Virus record (IMG/VR): IMGVR_UViG_3300043568_000719
Location: 1 to 56,962 of that record
DNA from: a virus
Strand: one strand, 5' to 3'
DNA length: 56,962 bases
Position 1 is the stretch's first letter, and every line of letters begins with the position of its first letter. A program made the translations under genes and the position numbers. This document shows, one piece after another, positions 1-6,260 of the stretch. Below the pieces are notes generated by a model. It saw only the letters and a list, made by a program, of their open reading frames with translations. It did not search any database and was not told the DNA's origin.

Positions 1-2
1 AT

Positions 3-476
3 TTTAATCTTGAACGTGTAAAACCTAAAGACAATGACTATTTAGATAAAACTCCTGCTAAGAATTCACCAGACCTAAGTAATTTTAGTACATCGTATCT
101 GCAAAAAGTTGCAGCAGGCGAGCATCCGAGACCTATGGTCGATAAAGACGATGCTAAAAAAGAATTAGCTAAAAGACGTAATGAAAGTGTTTCAGAAGCA
201 CCTATCGAGATGGATCCAGCAGATCCAATGGATCCAATGATTCACAGTCATGATAAAGCCAATCCTGCTAAATTAAAGTATCGCATGCTACGTGCGGCCG
301 GACAACTAAAAGATCTAGCCAGTCGAGCTGAGAATGCCAGTCCGGGCGAGTGGCAACTAATGGCTCGTCAGTTTGACGAACTAAAAATGAATATGGAACA
401 GATTCGCCACGCTCTAGAAGAACTAGGTAAAATAAAAAGCAAAGGTGGCATTAGGTCAAGAGGTATCACTGTATGA
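3..476 (+). CDS. Conserved phage protein, N-terminus cut by window edge
   Basis: The frame is open from the first full codon at base 3, so the ATG at 135 is most likely internal and this is the C-terminal 157 residues of a longer protein. The visible part begins with a polar segment, has a Met/Asp/Pro-rich linker near the internal Met (repeated DPMDPM), and ends in a helical region around MLRAAGQLKDLA and MNMEQIRHALEEL that looks like coiled coil. I recognise the general type from marine T4-like phages but no function is known to me. It overlaps the next gene by four bases (ATGA), so the two are translationally coupled. Its position at the head of a block of basic small proteins suggests a virion or assembly role, which is inference only. 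Confidence 0.7.
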   Translation, partial: FNLERVKPKDNDYLDKTPAKNSPDLSNFSTSYLQKVAAGEHPRPMVDKDDAKKELAKRRNESVSEAPIEMDPADPMDPMIHSHDKANPAKLKYRMLRAAGQLKDLASRAENASPGEWQLMARQFDELKMNMEQIRHALEELGKIKSKGGIRSRGITV

Positions 477-649
477 GAGCAAAAGATTTTGTACCGCCTA
501 GTAAACCTCGTAATTTTGTAGCCAAGAATCAAAAGACTGCAGGTGCTGGCGCACACAAAGATAAAAAACGTGCAGAGAAACAAGGCAATGTCAAGCACAA
601 GCAGAAACAGTTTGAAGAAGATGTAGAGCAAGATACTAATTCAAAATAA
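473..649 (+). CDS. Small basic Lys-rich phage protein (58 aa)
   Basis: This short gene starts at an ATG overlapping the previous stop (ATGA) and ends at TAA 647-649. The product begins MRAKDFVPPSKPRNFVAKN and continues with a GAGAHKDKKRAEKQG segment followed by KHKQKQ and an acidic tail. It is strongly basic through the middle and has no membrane segment. The opening M-R-A-x-[DE]-F-V recurs in the gene at 1399 and resembles the start of T4 internal head proteins, although here no IxE-type protease site follows. Small, basic and in this neighbourhood, it could be a packaged nucleic-acid-binding protein. Function is not established. Confidence 0.6.
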   Translation: MRAKDFVPPSKPRNFVAKNQKTAGAGAHKDKKRAEKQGNVKHKQKQFEEDVEQDTNSK

Positions 650-657
650 AAAATATC

Positions 658-864
658 ATGGACGAATTAGACGAAATTAAAAAACTTGCAGGTATTAACG
701 AATTTCGAGGCTATCAGCCGTATGGTGGCAGCAACATAAGTATTACCGGAAATGAAAAAGGTGAACTTATGAAAAAACATAATATTAAACCAGGCACTGA
801 TGAATGGTTTCAACTGTGGTTTAGTAAACCATACTTAACTGGTGAAAAACCTGTAGGAAAGTAA
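658..864 (+). CDS. Conserved small phage protein (68 aa)
   Basis: It begins [16 protein letters not shown], an amphipathic helix, then a Gly/Tyr/Ser-rich turn and a C-terminal segment [18 protein letters not shown] that looks like a compact folded motif. The upstream region is A-rich without a clear Shine-Dalgarno match, so the start rests on the in-frame ATG and the eight-base gap after the previous gene. The TAA stop is two bases before the Fe-S carrier ATG, and the end of this gene (GTAGGAAAG) supplies that gene's ribosome-binding site. No recognised domain; function unknown. Confidence 0.65.
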   Translation: MDELDEIKKLAGINEFRGYQPYGGSNISITGNEKGELMKKHNIKPGTDEWFQLWFSKPYLTGEKPVGK

Positions 865-866
865 AA

Positions 867-1193
867 ATGGTCGAGATAACAGAATCAGCAAAATCTAAAA
901 TAATGGATCTATTGCTAGAAGAGAATAATCCCAAGCTGGCATTACGCACATTTGTACAAGGTGGCGGGTGCAGTGGTTTCAGCTATGGCTTTACCTTCGA
1001 CGAAACAAAGAACGAAGACGATTTTGAATTTCCTATCAACGAACAATACAATGTGTTTGTCGATGCAATGAGCATGCAGTATCTACAAGGTGCTGTTATT
1101 GATTACAAAGAAGAAGCAATGGGCAGTCAGTTTGTTATTACTAATCCTAATGCACAATCAACCTGCGGCTGCGGCAGTAGCTTTTCAGTATGA
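867..1193 (+). CDS. A-type iron-sulfur cluster carrier (IscA/ErpA/HesB family)
   Basis: The 108-residue product has the full A-type carrier layout: an N-terminal [10 protein letters not shown] helix, the first cysteine at C35 in [10 protein letters not shown], and the C-terminal pair C100 and C102 in STCGCGSSF. These three cysteines bind the transferred Fe-S cluster in this family, and the length equals that of bacterial IscA and ErpA. A good ribosome-binding site (AGGAAAG) precedes the ATG. The role is to carry clusters to apo-proteins in the cytoplasm. In this phage, plausible clients are the radical SAM enzymes encoded at 17540 (QueE) and 27780. That link is inference. Phage A-type carriers are known in marine T4-like phages. 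Confidence 0.93.
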   Translation: MVEITESAKSKIMDLLLEENNPKLALRTFVQGGGCSGFSYGFTFDETKNEDDFEFPINEQYNVFVDAMSMQYLQGAVIDYKEEAMGSQFVITNPNAQSTCGCGSSFSV

Positions 1194-1267
1194 ACCCAAA
1201 CAATTACCCAGTATATCCAGAGGACGACGGTTATGACACTCCAAAAAACCCTTACAGCCCTGTGTAA
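1190..1267 (+). CDS. Possible 25-residue peptide
   Basis: The ATG at 1190 overlaps the Fe-S carrier stop in the ATGA arrangement used by most genes here, and the frame runs 25 codons to TAA 1265-1267. The peptide is Pro/Tyr/Asp-rich ([19 protein letters not shown] and six more residues). It overlaps the next small gene in another frame. It may be a real micro-protein or merely a translational bridge that carries ribosomes to the ATG at 1233. Evidence is limited to position and coupling. Confidence 0.3.
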   Translation: MNPNNYPVYPEDDGYDTPKNPYSPV

Positions 1268-1412
1268 TAAATTTATCACAGGTTTGGCCATTTATGGCAT
1301 CAGCATGAGCCTAGCCTATGCTGGTTACATCGGACAAGACATTAATCCACAATATGATTGGTGTGACCCGAGGTTCTGTTGTCCTCCAGGAAATTTAGAT
1401 GAGAGCAAGTGA
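1233..1412 (+). CDS. Small exported or membrane-anchored Cys-rich peptide (59 aa)
   Basis: The frame reads from ATG 1233, behind a GAGGA-type ribosome-binding site at about 1220-1224, to TGA 1410-1412, overlapping the next gene by 14 bases. The first 30 residues look like a signal sequence: a Lys-bearing start, a hydrophobic core (FITGLAIYGISMSLAYAG) and an A-Y-A/G site of the type cut by signal peptidase I. The short mature part carries three cysteines in DWCDPRFCCPPG. It would sit in the periplasm or inner membrane. No family is recognised. The alternative is that this stretch is non-coding spacer, but the export signature argues against that. Confidence 0.5.
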   Translation: MTLQKTLTALCNKFITGLAIYGISMSLAYAGYIGQDINPQYDWCDPRFCCPPGNLDESK

Positions 1413-1740
1413 ATTTGTTGTAGAAAAACGCCGCAAGCGTAAGCCTCGGTGGGCTGCTTATGGCCCAGGGCCGTATGGCGGTTACGGGTATGCTACTGGA
1501 TACAGTGGCGATGGCGGCAGCAGTGGTGGTGACGGAGGCGGTGGTGAGAGCATCGAGCATGAAAACTTTGCAGATGGTAAAAAGCCTGGTCGTAAAGGAC
1601 TTGCTAAACGCAGTGGAGTCAATACCAAAGCCAGTGTTAGCAGCCTAAGAAAAACAGCTAAAAATTCATCAGGTGAAAAAGCTCGCATGGCGCACTGGCT
1701 GGCTAACATGAAAGCAGGCCGTGCTAAGAAGAATAAATAA
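1399..1740 (+). CDS. Basic Gly-rich protein with capsid-targeting-like N-terminus
   Basis: The 113-residue product starts MRASEFVVEKRRKRKPRW, comparable in length and pattern to the ten-residue capsid-targeting sequence of T4 internal proteins (MKTYQEFIAE), then has a long Gly/Tyr/Ser-rich region (about residues 20-52) and a very basic C-terminus with KPGRKGLAKRSGVN and SGEKARMAHWLANMKAG. The C-terminal motif recurs widely in marine phages as I recall, with no assigned function. Composition suggests nucleic acid binding. It overlaps the signal-peptide-like gene upstream and stops just before the similar small gene at 1745. A packaged DNA-binding protein is the best guess, not proven. Confidence 0.65.
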   Translation: MRASEFVVEKRRKRKPRWAAYGPGPYGGYGYATGYSGDGGSSGGDGGGGESIEHENFADGKKPGRKGLAKRSGVNTKASVSSLRKTAKNSSGEKARMAHWLANMKAGRAKKNK

Positions 1741-1744
1741 CAGT

Positions 1745-1930
1745 ATGAAAATATCAGAAATTTTAGAATCAGCAACAGCAGGCGCTACCAGTGCTGGTAA
1801 CGTAGCTATAGGTGCTGTATACAAAAATAAACCCGGAAAAACGGCAAAAAACAAAGACGGAACTGCCAAAAACGCATTAGATCTTAAAGGAACTAATCTG
1901 TTAACTGGTGGGTCTTTGGTAAAAAGATAA
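1745..1930 (+). CDS. Small basic protein with IxE protease-like site after residue 8
   Basis: The ATG at 1745 is chosen over the in-frame ATG at 1721 because the upstream one lies inside the preceding gene and the product then begins MKISEILESATAGATSAGN. Residues 6-8 are I-L-E, which fits the (I/L)xE site cut by the T4-type prohead protease gp21, leaving a Ser/Ala/Gly-rich and then Lys-rich body (KNKPGKTAKNKDGTAK). Length is 61 residues with no hydrophobic segment. The match with capsid-targeting peptides is a pattern judgement. A prohead protease gene is not in this window, so the system would need it elsewhere in the genome. Confidence 0.6.
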   Translation: MKISEILESATAGATSAGNVAIGAVYKNKPGKTAKNKDGTAKNALDLKGTNLLTGGSLVKR

Positions 1931-1933
1931 ATA
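1926..1933 (+). promoter_or_regulatory. Candidate T4-type late promoter (GATAAATA)
   Basis: GATAAATA matches seven of eight bases of the T4 late promoter TATAAATA and overlaps the stop of the preceding gene. Transcription would start near 1939, about 20 bases before the ATG at 1960 with its AGGA site. No sigma70-type -35 is visible. Recognition would require a gp55-type late sigma factor not seen in this window. Confidence 0.5.
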
Positions 1934-1959
1934 CATAATACACTTTTAGGAATGTGAAC

Positions 1960-2826
1960 ATGGACTTCAAATCGTTAATCAGCAAAATAGAAAGCATCGA
2001 CGGCAAAATCGATACTCCAAAAGCACCACAGCTACCCAAGTCTGTGCAATTGAATGAAGACGCACAACTGCGTGTTCTAAGCGGCCGTACTACTTACGTT
2101 GCTGAAGCTAAAAAGAAAGCTGAAGAAGACGTTAAAGAAGCCGACGACATGAAAGTAGGCGATAAGAAAAACATCGCTACTGGCACTGTTGAAAAAACAA
2201 AAACAGGCATTGTTCACAAGAGCAGCAAGGCCTATGGCGGCAGTGAAGAAAAAGAAGCTGATGAAGATGACAAGCCAAAGAAAAAAGCCAAGAAAGAAAG
2301 TGTAGAACCTCAGTTTAAAAGCAAGTTCATGAAAATGGTCGAAGCCAAGAAAGAAGAAGCTGCTGATAAGAAAAAGAAAATGGCTAAGAAAGAAAAGATG
2401 GCAGAAGGATCTAAGCCAGACTTCTTAGACGTTGACAAAGACGGCGACAAGAAAGAGCCAATGAAAAAAGCTGCTGCTGACAAAGGCGATGACAAGCCAG
2501 CTGGCAAGAAAGGCATGAGCGACAAGCAGGCCAAATATTTTGGTAAGAAAACTGAAAGCGCAATGATGCCTAAAGGCAAAAAGCGTCCAGTTAAAGAAAG
2601 TGTAGAAACAAAATTATCTTTCAAACAAATGGTACAGTTGGTACAAGAAAGTGGTGGTCAACAACAGATTGATCCTGTAGACAAAGCTCTGTTTACCTGG
2701 GCCGAGCGTGTGGCCAAGAACAAACTAGGCGAAGGTATGAAAGCTGATCTGTACGCAGGTCTAGTATACGAACGCAACGGCGGTGTATTTGAAATGTACG
2801 ATGTACTATCAGAAGACCAAAAATAA
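1960..2826 (+). CDS. Lys/Glu-rich protein with repeated FK-helix motifs, scaffold-like
   Basis: ATG 1960 is preferred over GTG 1954 because AGGA (1948-1951) lies eight bases before it. The 288-residue product is dominated by Lys, Glu, Asp and Ala in long charged stretches, likely disordered or helical. Three similar segments punctuate it: MDFKSLISKIES at the start, QFKSKFMKMVEAKK near residue 118, and SFKQMVQLVQES near residue 220. The last two follow an identical ESVE, encoded by an identical 15-base stretch at 2293 and 2593. The C-terminal 55 residues (DPVDKALFTWAERVAKNK onward) look folded. High charge resembles T4-like prohead core proteins, but no family is identified. A late promoter precedes it and a terminator follows. 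Confidence 0.65.
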   Translation: MDFKSLISKIESIDGKIDTPKAPQLPKSVQLNEDAQLRVLSGRTTYVAEAKKKAEEDVKEADDMKVGDKKNIATGTVEKTKTGIVHKSSKAYGGSEEKEADEDDKPKKKAKKESVEPQFKSKFMKMVEAKKEEAADKKKKMAKKEKMAEGSKPDFLDVDKDGDKKEPMKKAAADKGDDKPAGKKGMSDKQAKYFGKKTESAMMPKGKKRPVKESVETKLSFKQMVQLVQESGGQQQIDPVDKALFTWAERVAKNKLGEGMKADLYAGLVYERNGGVFEMYDVLSEDQK

Positions 2827-2843
2827 TTTTTAGTTTGGTAAAC

Positions 2844-2876
2844 AAAAGCCAGTCATAGGTTGACTGGCTTTTTTTA
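2844..2876 (+). terminator. Rho-independent terminator
   Basis: A perfect 12-base inverted repeat (AAAAGCCAGTCA at 2844-2855 and TGACTGGCTTTT at 2861-2872) with a five-base loop is followed by a T-run to 2875. This is a classical intrinsic terminator 18 bases after the stop of the Lys/Glu-rich protein gene. Its 3-prime arm contains the -35 element of the next promoter. Confidence 0.9.
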
Positions 2877-2888
2877 TGACTATATAAT
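2860..2888 (+). promoter_or_regulatory. Sigma70-type promoter for the polymerase operon
   Basis: TTGACT (2860-2865) and TATAAT (2883-2888) are separated by exactly 17 bases, matching 11 of 12 consensus positions. Transcription would begin near 2895, just before the AGGAG ribosome-binding site of the gene at 2909. The -35 lies in the terminator stem. A host-polymerase promoter fits early expression of DNA replication genes. Confidence 0.8.
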
Positions 2889-2908
2889 AGTTGTATAGGA
2901 GAGAACAA

Positions 2909-3169
2909 ATGACAAAAATGTACGGGCCAGAAGAAAAAGCCAAATTAGAAAGATTGATCAATGAAGGATCAAATGTTCTACGAGAAGTCGAAGACCTGCA
3001 AGAGGGTCTCAAAGAAACTGTGAATGCTGTTGCAGAAGAATTACAGATCAAACCCAGTTGGATCAACAAAGCAATACGCATTGCACACAAAGACAATTGG
3101 AAAGATCACGAAGCTGAATGGAACGAGATCGAAATGATCCTCGGCGTAACAAAAAAACTGCCTGAATGA
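2909..3169 (+). CDS. dsbA: DsbA-like double-stranded DNA-binding protein
   Basis: The start is ATG 2909, six bases after an AGGAGAG site; the upstream in-frame TTG lies before the expected leader. The 86-residue product is nearly all helical and charged. Its C-terminal half (AEELQIKPSWINKAIRIAHK, then a Lys/Asp/Glu turn and EWNEIEMILG) resembles that of T4 DsbA, an 89-residue protein that binds double-stranded DNA near late promoters, in spacing, length and the DNA-binding helix followed by an acidic helix. The first 40 residues form a likely coiled coil. It opens the polymerase operon and overlaps the next gene by four bases. Assignment is from remembered family pattern and needs a profile search. 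Confidence 0.6.
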   Translation: MTKMYGPEEKAKLERLINEGSNVLREVEDLQEGLKETVNAVAEELQIKPSWINKAIRIAHKDNWKDHEAEWNEIEMILGVTKKLPE

Positions 3170-3456
3170 ATGAACTATTAAAACCTACGTTTGATTGGAT
3201 TAGGGATGATTGGAATTCTCATCCCTTACGGTTTTTTATTGAGTTACTCGCTTGGGCTATTAGTATTGGTTGTTCAATCACTATGGCTGTCACGGTTCCC
3301 AATCCGCCATTACTTGCTCTATATCCTGTTTGGATCGCTGGCTGTGCCATGTATGCTTGGGCTGCTTATACTCGGAAATCATTTGGCATGCTGGCTAACT
3401 ATATCTTGCTAACCGCAATTGATACGTTTGGCCTAGCAAGAATGCTAATTAATTAA
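3166..3456 (+). CDS. Small integral membrane protein (96 aa)
   Basis: The ATG overlaps the previous stop (ATGA). After an N-terminal amphipathic stretch with WIRDDWNSHP, three hydrophobic segments follow: about residues 22-42 (FFIELLAWAISIGCSITMAV), 46-67 (PPLLALYPVWIAGCAMYAWA) and 73-92 (FGMLANYILLTAIDTFGLAR). The final segment has a polar Asp-Thr. The layout suggests three inner-membrane helices. No family assigned. It lies between the DsbA-like gene and DNA polymerase, an unusual site for a membrane protein, so it might link replication to the membrane or alter the host envelope; both are speculation. Confidence 0.7.
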   Translation: MNELLKPTFDWIRDDWNSHPLRFFIELLAWAISIGCSITMAVTVPNPPLLALYPVWIAGCAMYAWAAYTRKSFGMLANYILLTAIDTFGLARMLIN

Positions 3457-3500
3457 ATAATGTGAGAAGGTAGGCGGGCCATAAACCGCACATTGGTATT

Positions 3501-3524
3501 TGCAAGCCTAAAATTGCATAGGAG
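3501..3524 (+). promoter_or_regulatory. Candidate gp43 translational operator hairpin at the polymerase start
   Basis: TGCAA (3501-3505) pairs with TTGCA (3514-3518) in a five-base-pair stem closing an eight-base loop GCCTAAAA, and the Shine-Dalgarno sequence TAGGAG (3519-3524) follows at once, seven bases before the polymerase ATG. In T4 the polymerase represses its own translation by binding a five-base-pair, eight-base-loop hairpin beside its ribosome-binding site. Geometry and place agree; loop sequence differs. A second possible hairpin (GCGG 3474-3477 with CCGC 3486-3489) lies upstream. Confidence 0.45.
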
Positions 3525-3530
3525 AAAAAA

Positions 3531-6200
3531 ATGAGTTTCGTGGACGCATACTACGATCGCGACAATGACACTATCCGTGTCGTTGAACGTGACGACAAAG
3601 GGCAGAGGCATTTCAAAGACTATCCTGCCAGACATATATTCTATTACAACGATCCCAAAGGCAAGTTCCAATCTATCAAAGGTGAACCCCTTAGTCGAGT
3701 AAGTTCAAAGAATGTTAAAGAACATCGCAAAGAACTTGCTATACATTCAAACAAAAGACTCTACGAGTCAGACATTAATCCTATCTATAGATGTCTTGAA
3801 GACCATTATCTCAATCAAGATGCTCCAAAACTAAATGTAGCATTTTTCGACATTGAGGTAGACTTCGATCCAGAACGTGGTTATGCATCACCAGACGATG
3901 CGTTCATGCCAATCACCGCCATTGCTGTGTATCTACAATGGATGGAGACCATGGTATGTTTGGCTATTCCCCCTAAGACTCTGAATATGGAAGAAGCAAC
4001 TAAAGCAGTCGCAGAATTCCCCAACGTCATGCTGTTTGACAACGAAGCAGACATGTTGAATACTTTCTTGGATCTAATACAGGAGGCGGATGTGCTGAGT
4101 GGCTGGAATTCGGAAGGCTTTGATATTCCGTATACCGTTAATCGTGTTACTAAGGTTCTCAGCAAAGAAGATACCAAACGATTTTGTCTATGGAACTGTT
4201 TGCCTAAGAAACGCGAATATGAAAAGTTCGGTAAAACTGCCACCACATATGACTTCATCGGTCGTGTGCATATAGACAGTCTTGAGCTGTATCGCAAGTA
4301 CACTTATGAAGAACGCCATACATATCGATTAGATGCCATTGCTGAATATGAACTAGGTCAAAGAAAGACCCAATACGAAGGCACACTAGATCAATTGTAC
4401 AACAACGATTTTAAAACATTCATTGAATACAACATCAATGACTGTAAACTGTTGGATGATCTAGATAAGAAACTGAAATTCATCGATTTGGCTAATACAA
4501 TTGCACACGAAAACACAGTGTTGTTAGCAACCACTATGGGTGCAGTGGCTGTGACTGAACAAGCTATTATCAACGAAGCTCACCGCAGAGGTATGATAGT
4601 TCCTAATCGTAAAAAGATGGAAGAGCACGGAGACACACAGGCTGCTGGTGCTTACGTTGCATATCCTAAGAAAGGCATTCATGAGTGGATCGGTTCGCTG
4701 GATATTAACTCACTGTATCCTTCAGCGATTCGTGCGTTGAACATGGGTCCGGAAACCATTGTAGGGCAGTTGCGACAAGATGGAACCAAGGATTTTATTG
4801 CAGCAGAAATGTCCAAAGGCAAATCTTTTGCGTCAGCTTGGGAAGGTATATTTGGTAGTCTCGAGTATTCCGCAGTTATGAACAAAGAAGTAGGTAGAGA
4901 AATCAACATCGACTGGGAAGGCGGCGGTTCTGACACTTTAAGTGCGGCACAGGCCTATGATCTTATATTTGACAGCAACCAACCTTGGATGATCTCAGCT
5001 AATGGCACTATCTTCACATATGAAACAGAGGGAGTGATTTCAGGACTGCTGGCTCGTTGGTACAAAGAACGTAAGGAAATGCAGGCCAAGCTGAGAGAAT
5101 GTATCCAAGCTGGCAACAAGATTGAAGAAGAATACTGGGACAAGCGACAGTTGGTCAAGAAGATTCTGTTAAACAGTCTATATGGTGCGATTTTAAATCC
5201 GGGCTGTAGATTCTTTGATAACAGAATTGGTCAGTCAACTACACTAACTGGTCGACAAATTGCCAAACACATGGCATCAAAAGTTAACGAAATTATCACC
5301 GGAGAGTATGACCACGTAGGCAAAGCGGTCATATACGGTGACACAGACTCTTGTTATTTTTCAGCGTATGCTACACTGAAAAAAGACATTGAGAAAGGCC
5401 TGATTCCTTGGAACAGAGAATCAGTTGTTGAACTTTATGATACCATAGGAGATACAGTCAATGGCACATTTGTCAAATTCATGCAAGATGCATTCCACGT
5501 CCCCCGAGCTAGAGCCGAGGTCATCAAAGCAGGTCGCGAAATTGTTGCAAGCAAGGGACTGTTCATTACCAAAAAACGATATGCAGTGCTCTACTACGAC
5601 AAAGAAGGCAAACGAGCAGACACAGAAGGCAAACCAGGAAAAATTAAAGCGATGGGGCTTGATCTCAAGCGTTCAGATACCCCGGTTGTTATACAAGACT
5701 TCTTAAGTGAAGTGTTGACTAAGACACTAACTGGCGTGACCAAAGAAGAGATCCTGCAGTATATCACTGATTTCCGCACAGAGTTTAAAACTCGACCGGG
5801 TTGGGAGAAAGGTAGTCCCAAACGTGCTAACAATATTACAGAATACGCTGCCAAAGAAAAGAAGGCAGGCAAGACTAACATGCCCGGACATGTCAGAGCT
5901 TCATTAAATTGGAACACGTTGAAGCGAATGATGGACGACAAGTACTCAATGCAGGTAGTAGATGGCATGAAAGTGATTGTGTGCAAGATCAAAGACAATC
6001 CTATGGGGTATACTTCTGTGGCCTATCCTGTGGACGAACTGAGATTACCGCAGTGGTTCAAAGATCTGCCTTTCAACGATGCTGAAATGGAAACCACAGT
6101 GATCGATGAAAAGTTAGGAAACCTTATTGGTGTATTGGAATGGGACATCAGTTCAACAAGGTCGGATAATACATTTAACAAATTGTTTGATTTTGAGTAA
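3531..6200 (+). CDS. 43: T4-type family B DNA polymerase with proofreading exonuclease
   Basis: The 889-residue product is the replicative polymerase. The exonuclease motifs are FFDIEVD near 105-111 (D107, E109), SGWNSEGFDIPY at 190-201, and YNINDCKLL near 300-308. The polymerase motifs are A, LDINSLYPSAI near 390-400, B, KKILLNSLYGA near 543-553, and C, YGDTDSCYF near 602-610 with the catalytic Asp pair. All key acidic residues are present, so both activities should be intact. The length is close to T4 gp43 (898). TAGGAG precedes the ATG, with a possible autoregulatory hairpin beside it. The clamp gene follows. If the 7-deazaguanine pathway works, this enzyme must copy modified templates. 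Confidence 0.98.
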   Translation: MSFVDAYYDRDNDTIRVVERDDKGQRHFKDYPARHIFYYNDPKGKFQSIKGEPLSRVSSKNVKEHRKELAIHSNKRLYESDINPIYRCLEDHYLNQDAPKLNVAFFDIEVDFDPERGYASPDDAFMPITAIAVYLQWMETMVCLAIPPKTLNMEEATKAVAEFPNVMLFDNEADMLNTFLDLIQEADVLSGWNSEGFDIPYTVNRVTKVLSKEDTKRFCLWNCLPKKREYEKFGKTATTYDFIGRVHIDSLELYRKYTYEERHTYRLDAIAEYELGQRKTQYEGTLDQLYNNDFKTFIEYNINDCKLLDDLDKKLKFIDLANTIAHENTVLLATTMGAVAVTEQAIINEAHRRGMIVPNRKKMEEHGDTQAAGAYVAYPKKGIHEWIGSLDINSLYPSAIRALNMGPETIVGQLRQDGTKDFIAAEMSKGKSFASAWEGIFGSLEYSAVMNKEVGREINIDWEGGGSDTLSAAQAYDLIFDSNQPWMISANGTIFTYETEGVISGLLARWYKERKEMQAKLRECIQAGNKIEEEYWDKRQLVKKILLNSLYGAILNPGCRFFDNRIGQSTTLTGRQIAKHMASKVNEIITGEYDHVGKAVIYGDTDSCYFSAYATLKKDIEKGLIPWNRESVVELYDTIGDTVNGTFVKFMQDAFHVPRARAEVIKAGREIVASKGLFITKKRYAVLYYDKEGKRADTEGKPGKIKAMGLDLKRSDTPVVIQDFLSEVLTKTLTGVTKEEILQYITDFRTEFKTRPGWEKGSPKRANNITEYAAKEKKAGKTNMPGHVRASLNWNTLKRMMDDKYSMQVVDGMKVIVCKIKDNPMGYTSVAYPVDELRLPQWFKDLPFNDAEMETTVIDEKLGNLIGVLEWDISSTRSDNTFNKLFDFE

Positions 6201-6208
6201 TTTCTAGG

Positions 6209-6237
6209 TTGCTTTTTACTCAAGATCTAAATATAAT
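6209..6237 (+). promoter_or_regulatory. Sigma70-type promoter of the clamp gene
   Basis: TTGCTT (6209-6214) and TATAAT (6232-6237) are 17 bases apart. Transcription would start near 6244 and give a short leader before AGGAGA (6248-6253) and ATG 6261. The -35 resembles a T4 MotA box, but the 17-base spacing fits an ordinary -35 better. CTAAATA, a late motif reported in T4-like cyanophages, overlaps at 6227-6233. Confidence 0.65.
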
Positions 6238-6260
6238 CTTAATATACAGGAGAATTCTCA

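Noticed and set aside
135-476. ATG at 135 as the start of the first gene
   Set aside because: The same frame is open to the window edge with phage-like composition, so the gene is more likely truncated by the edge.
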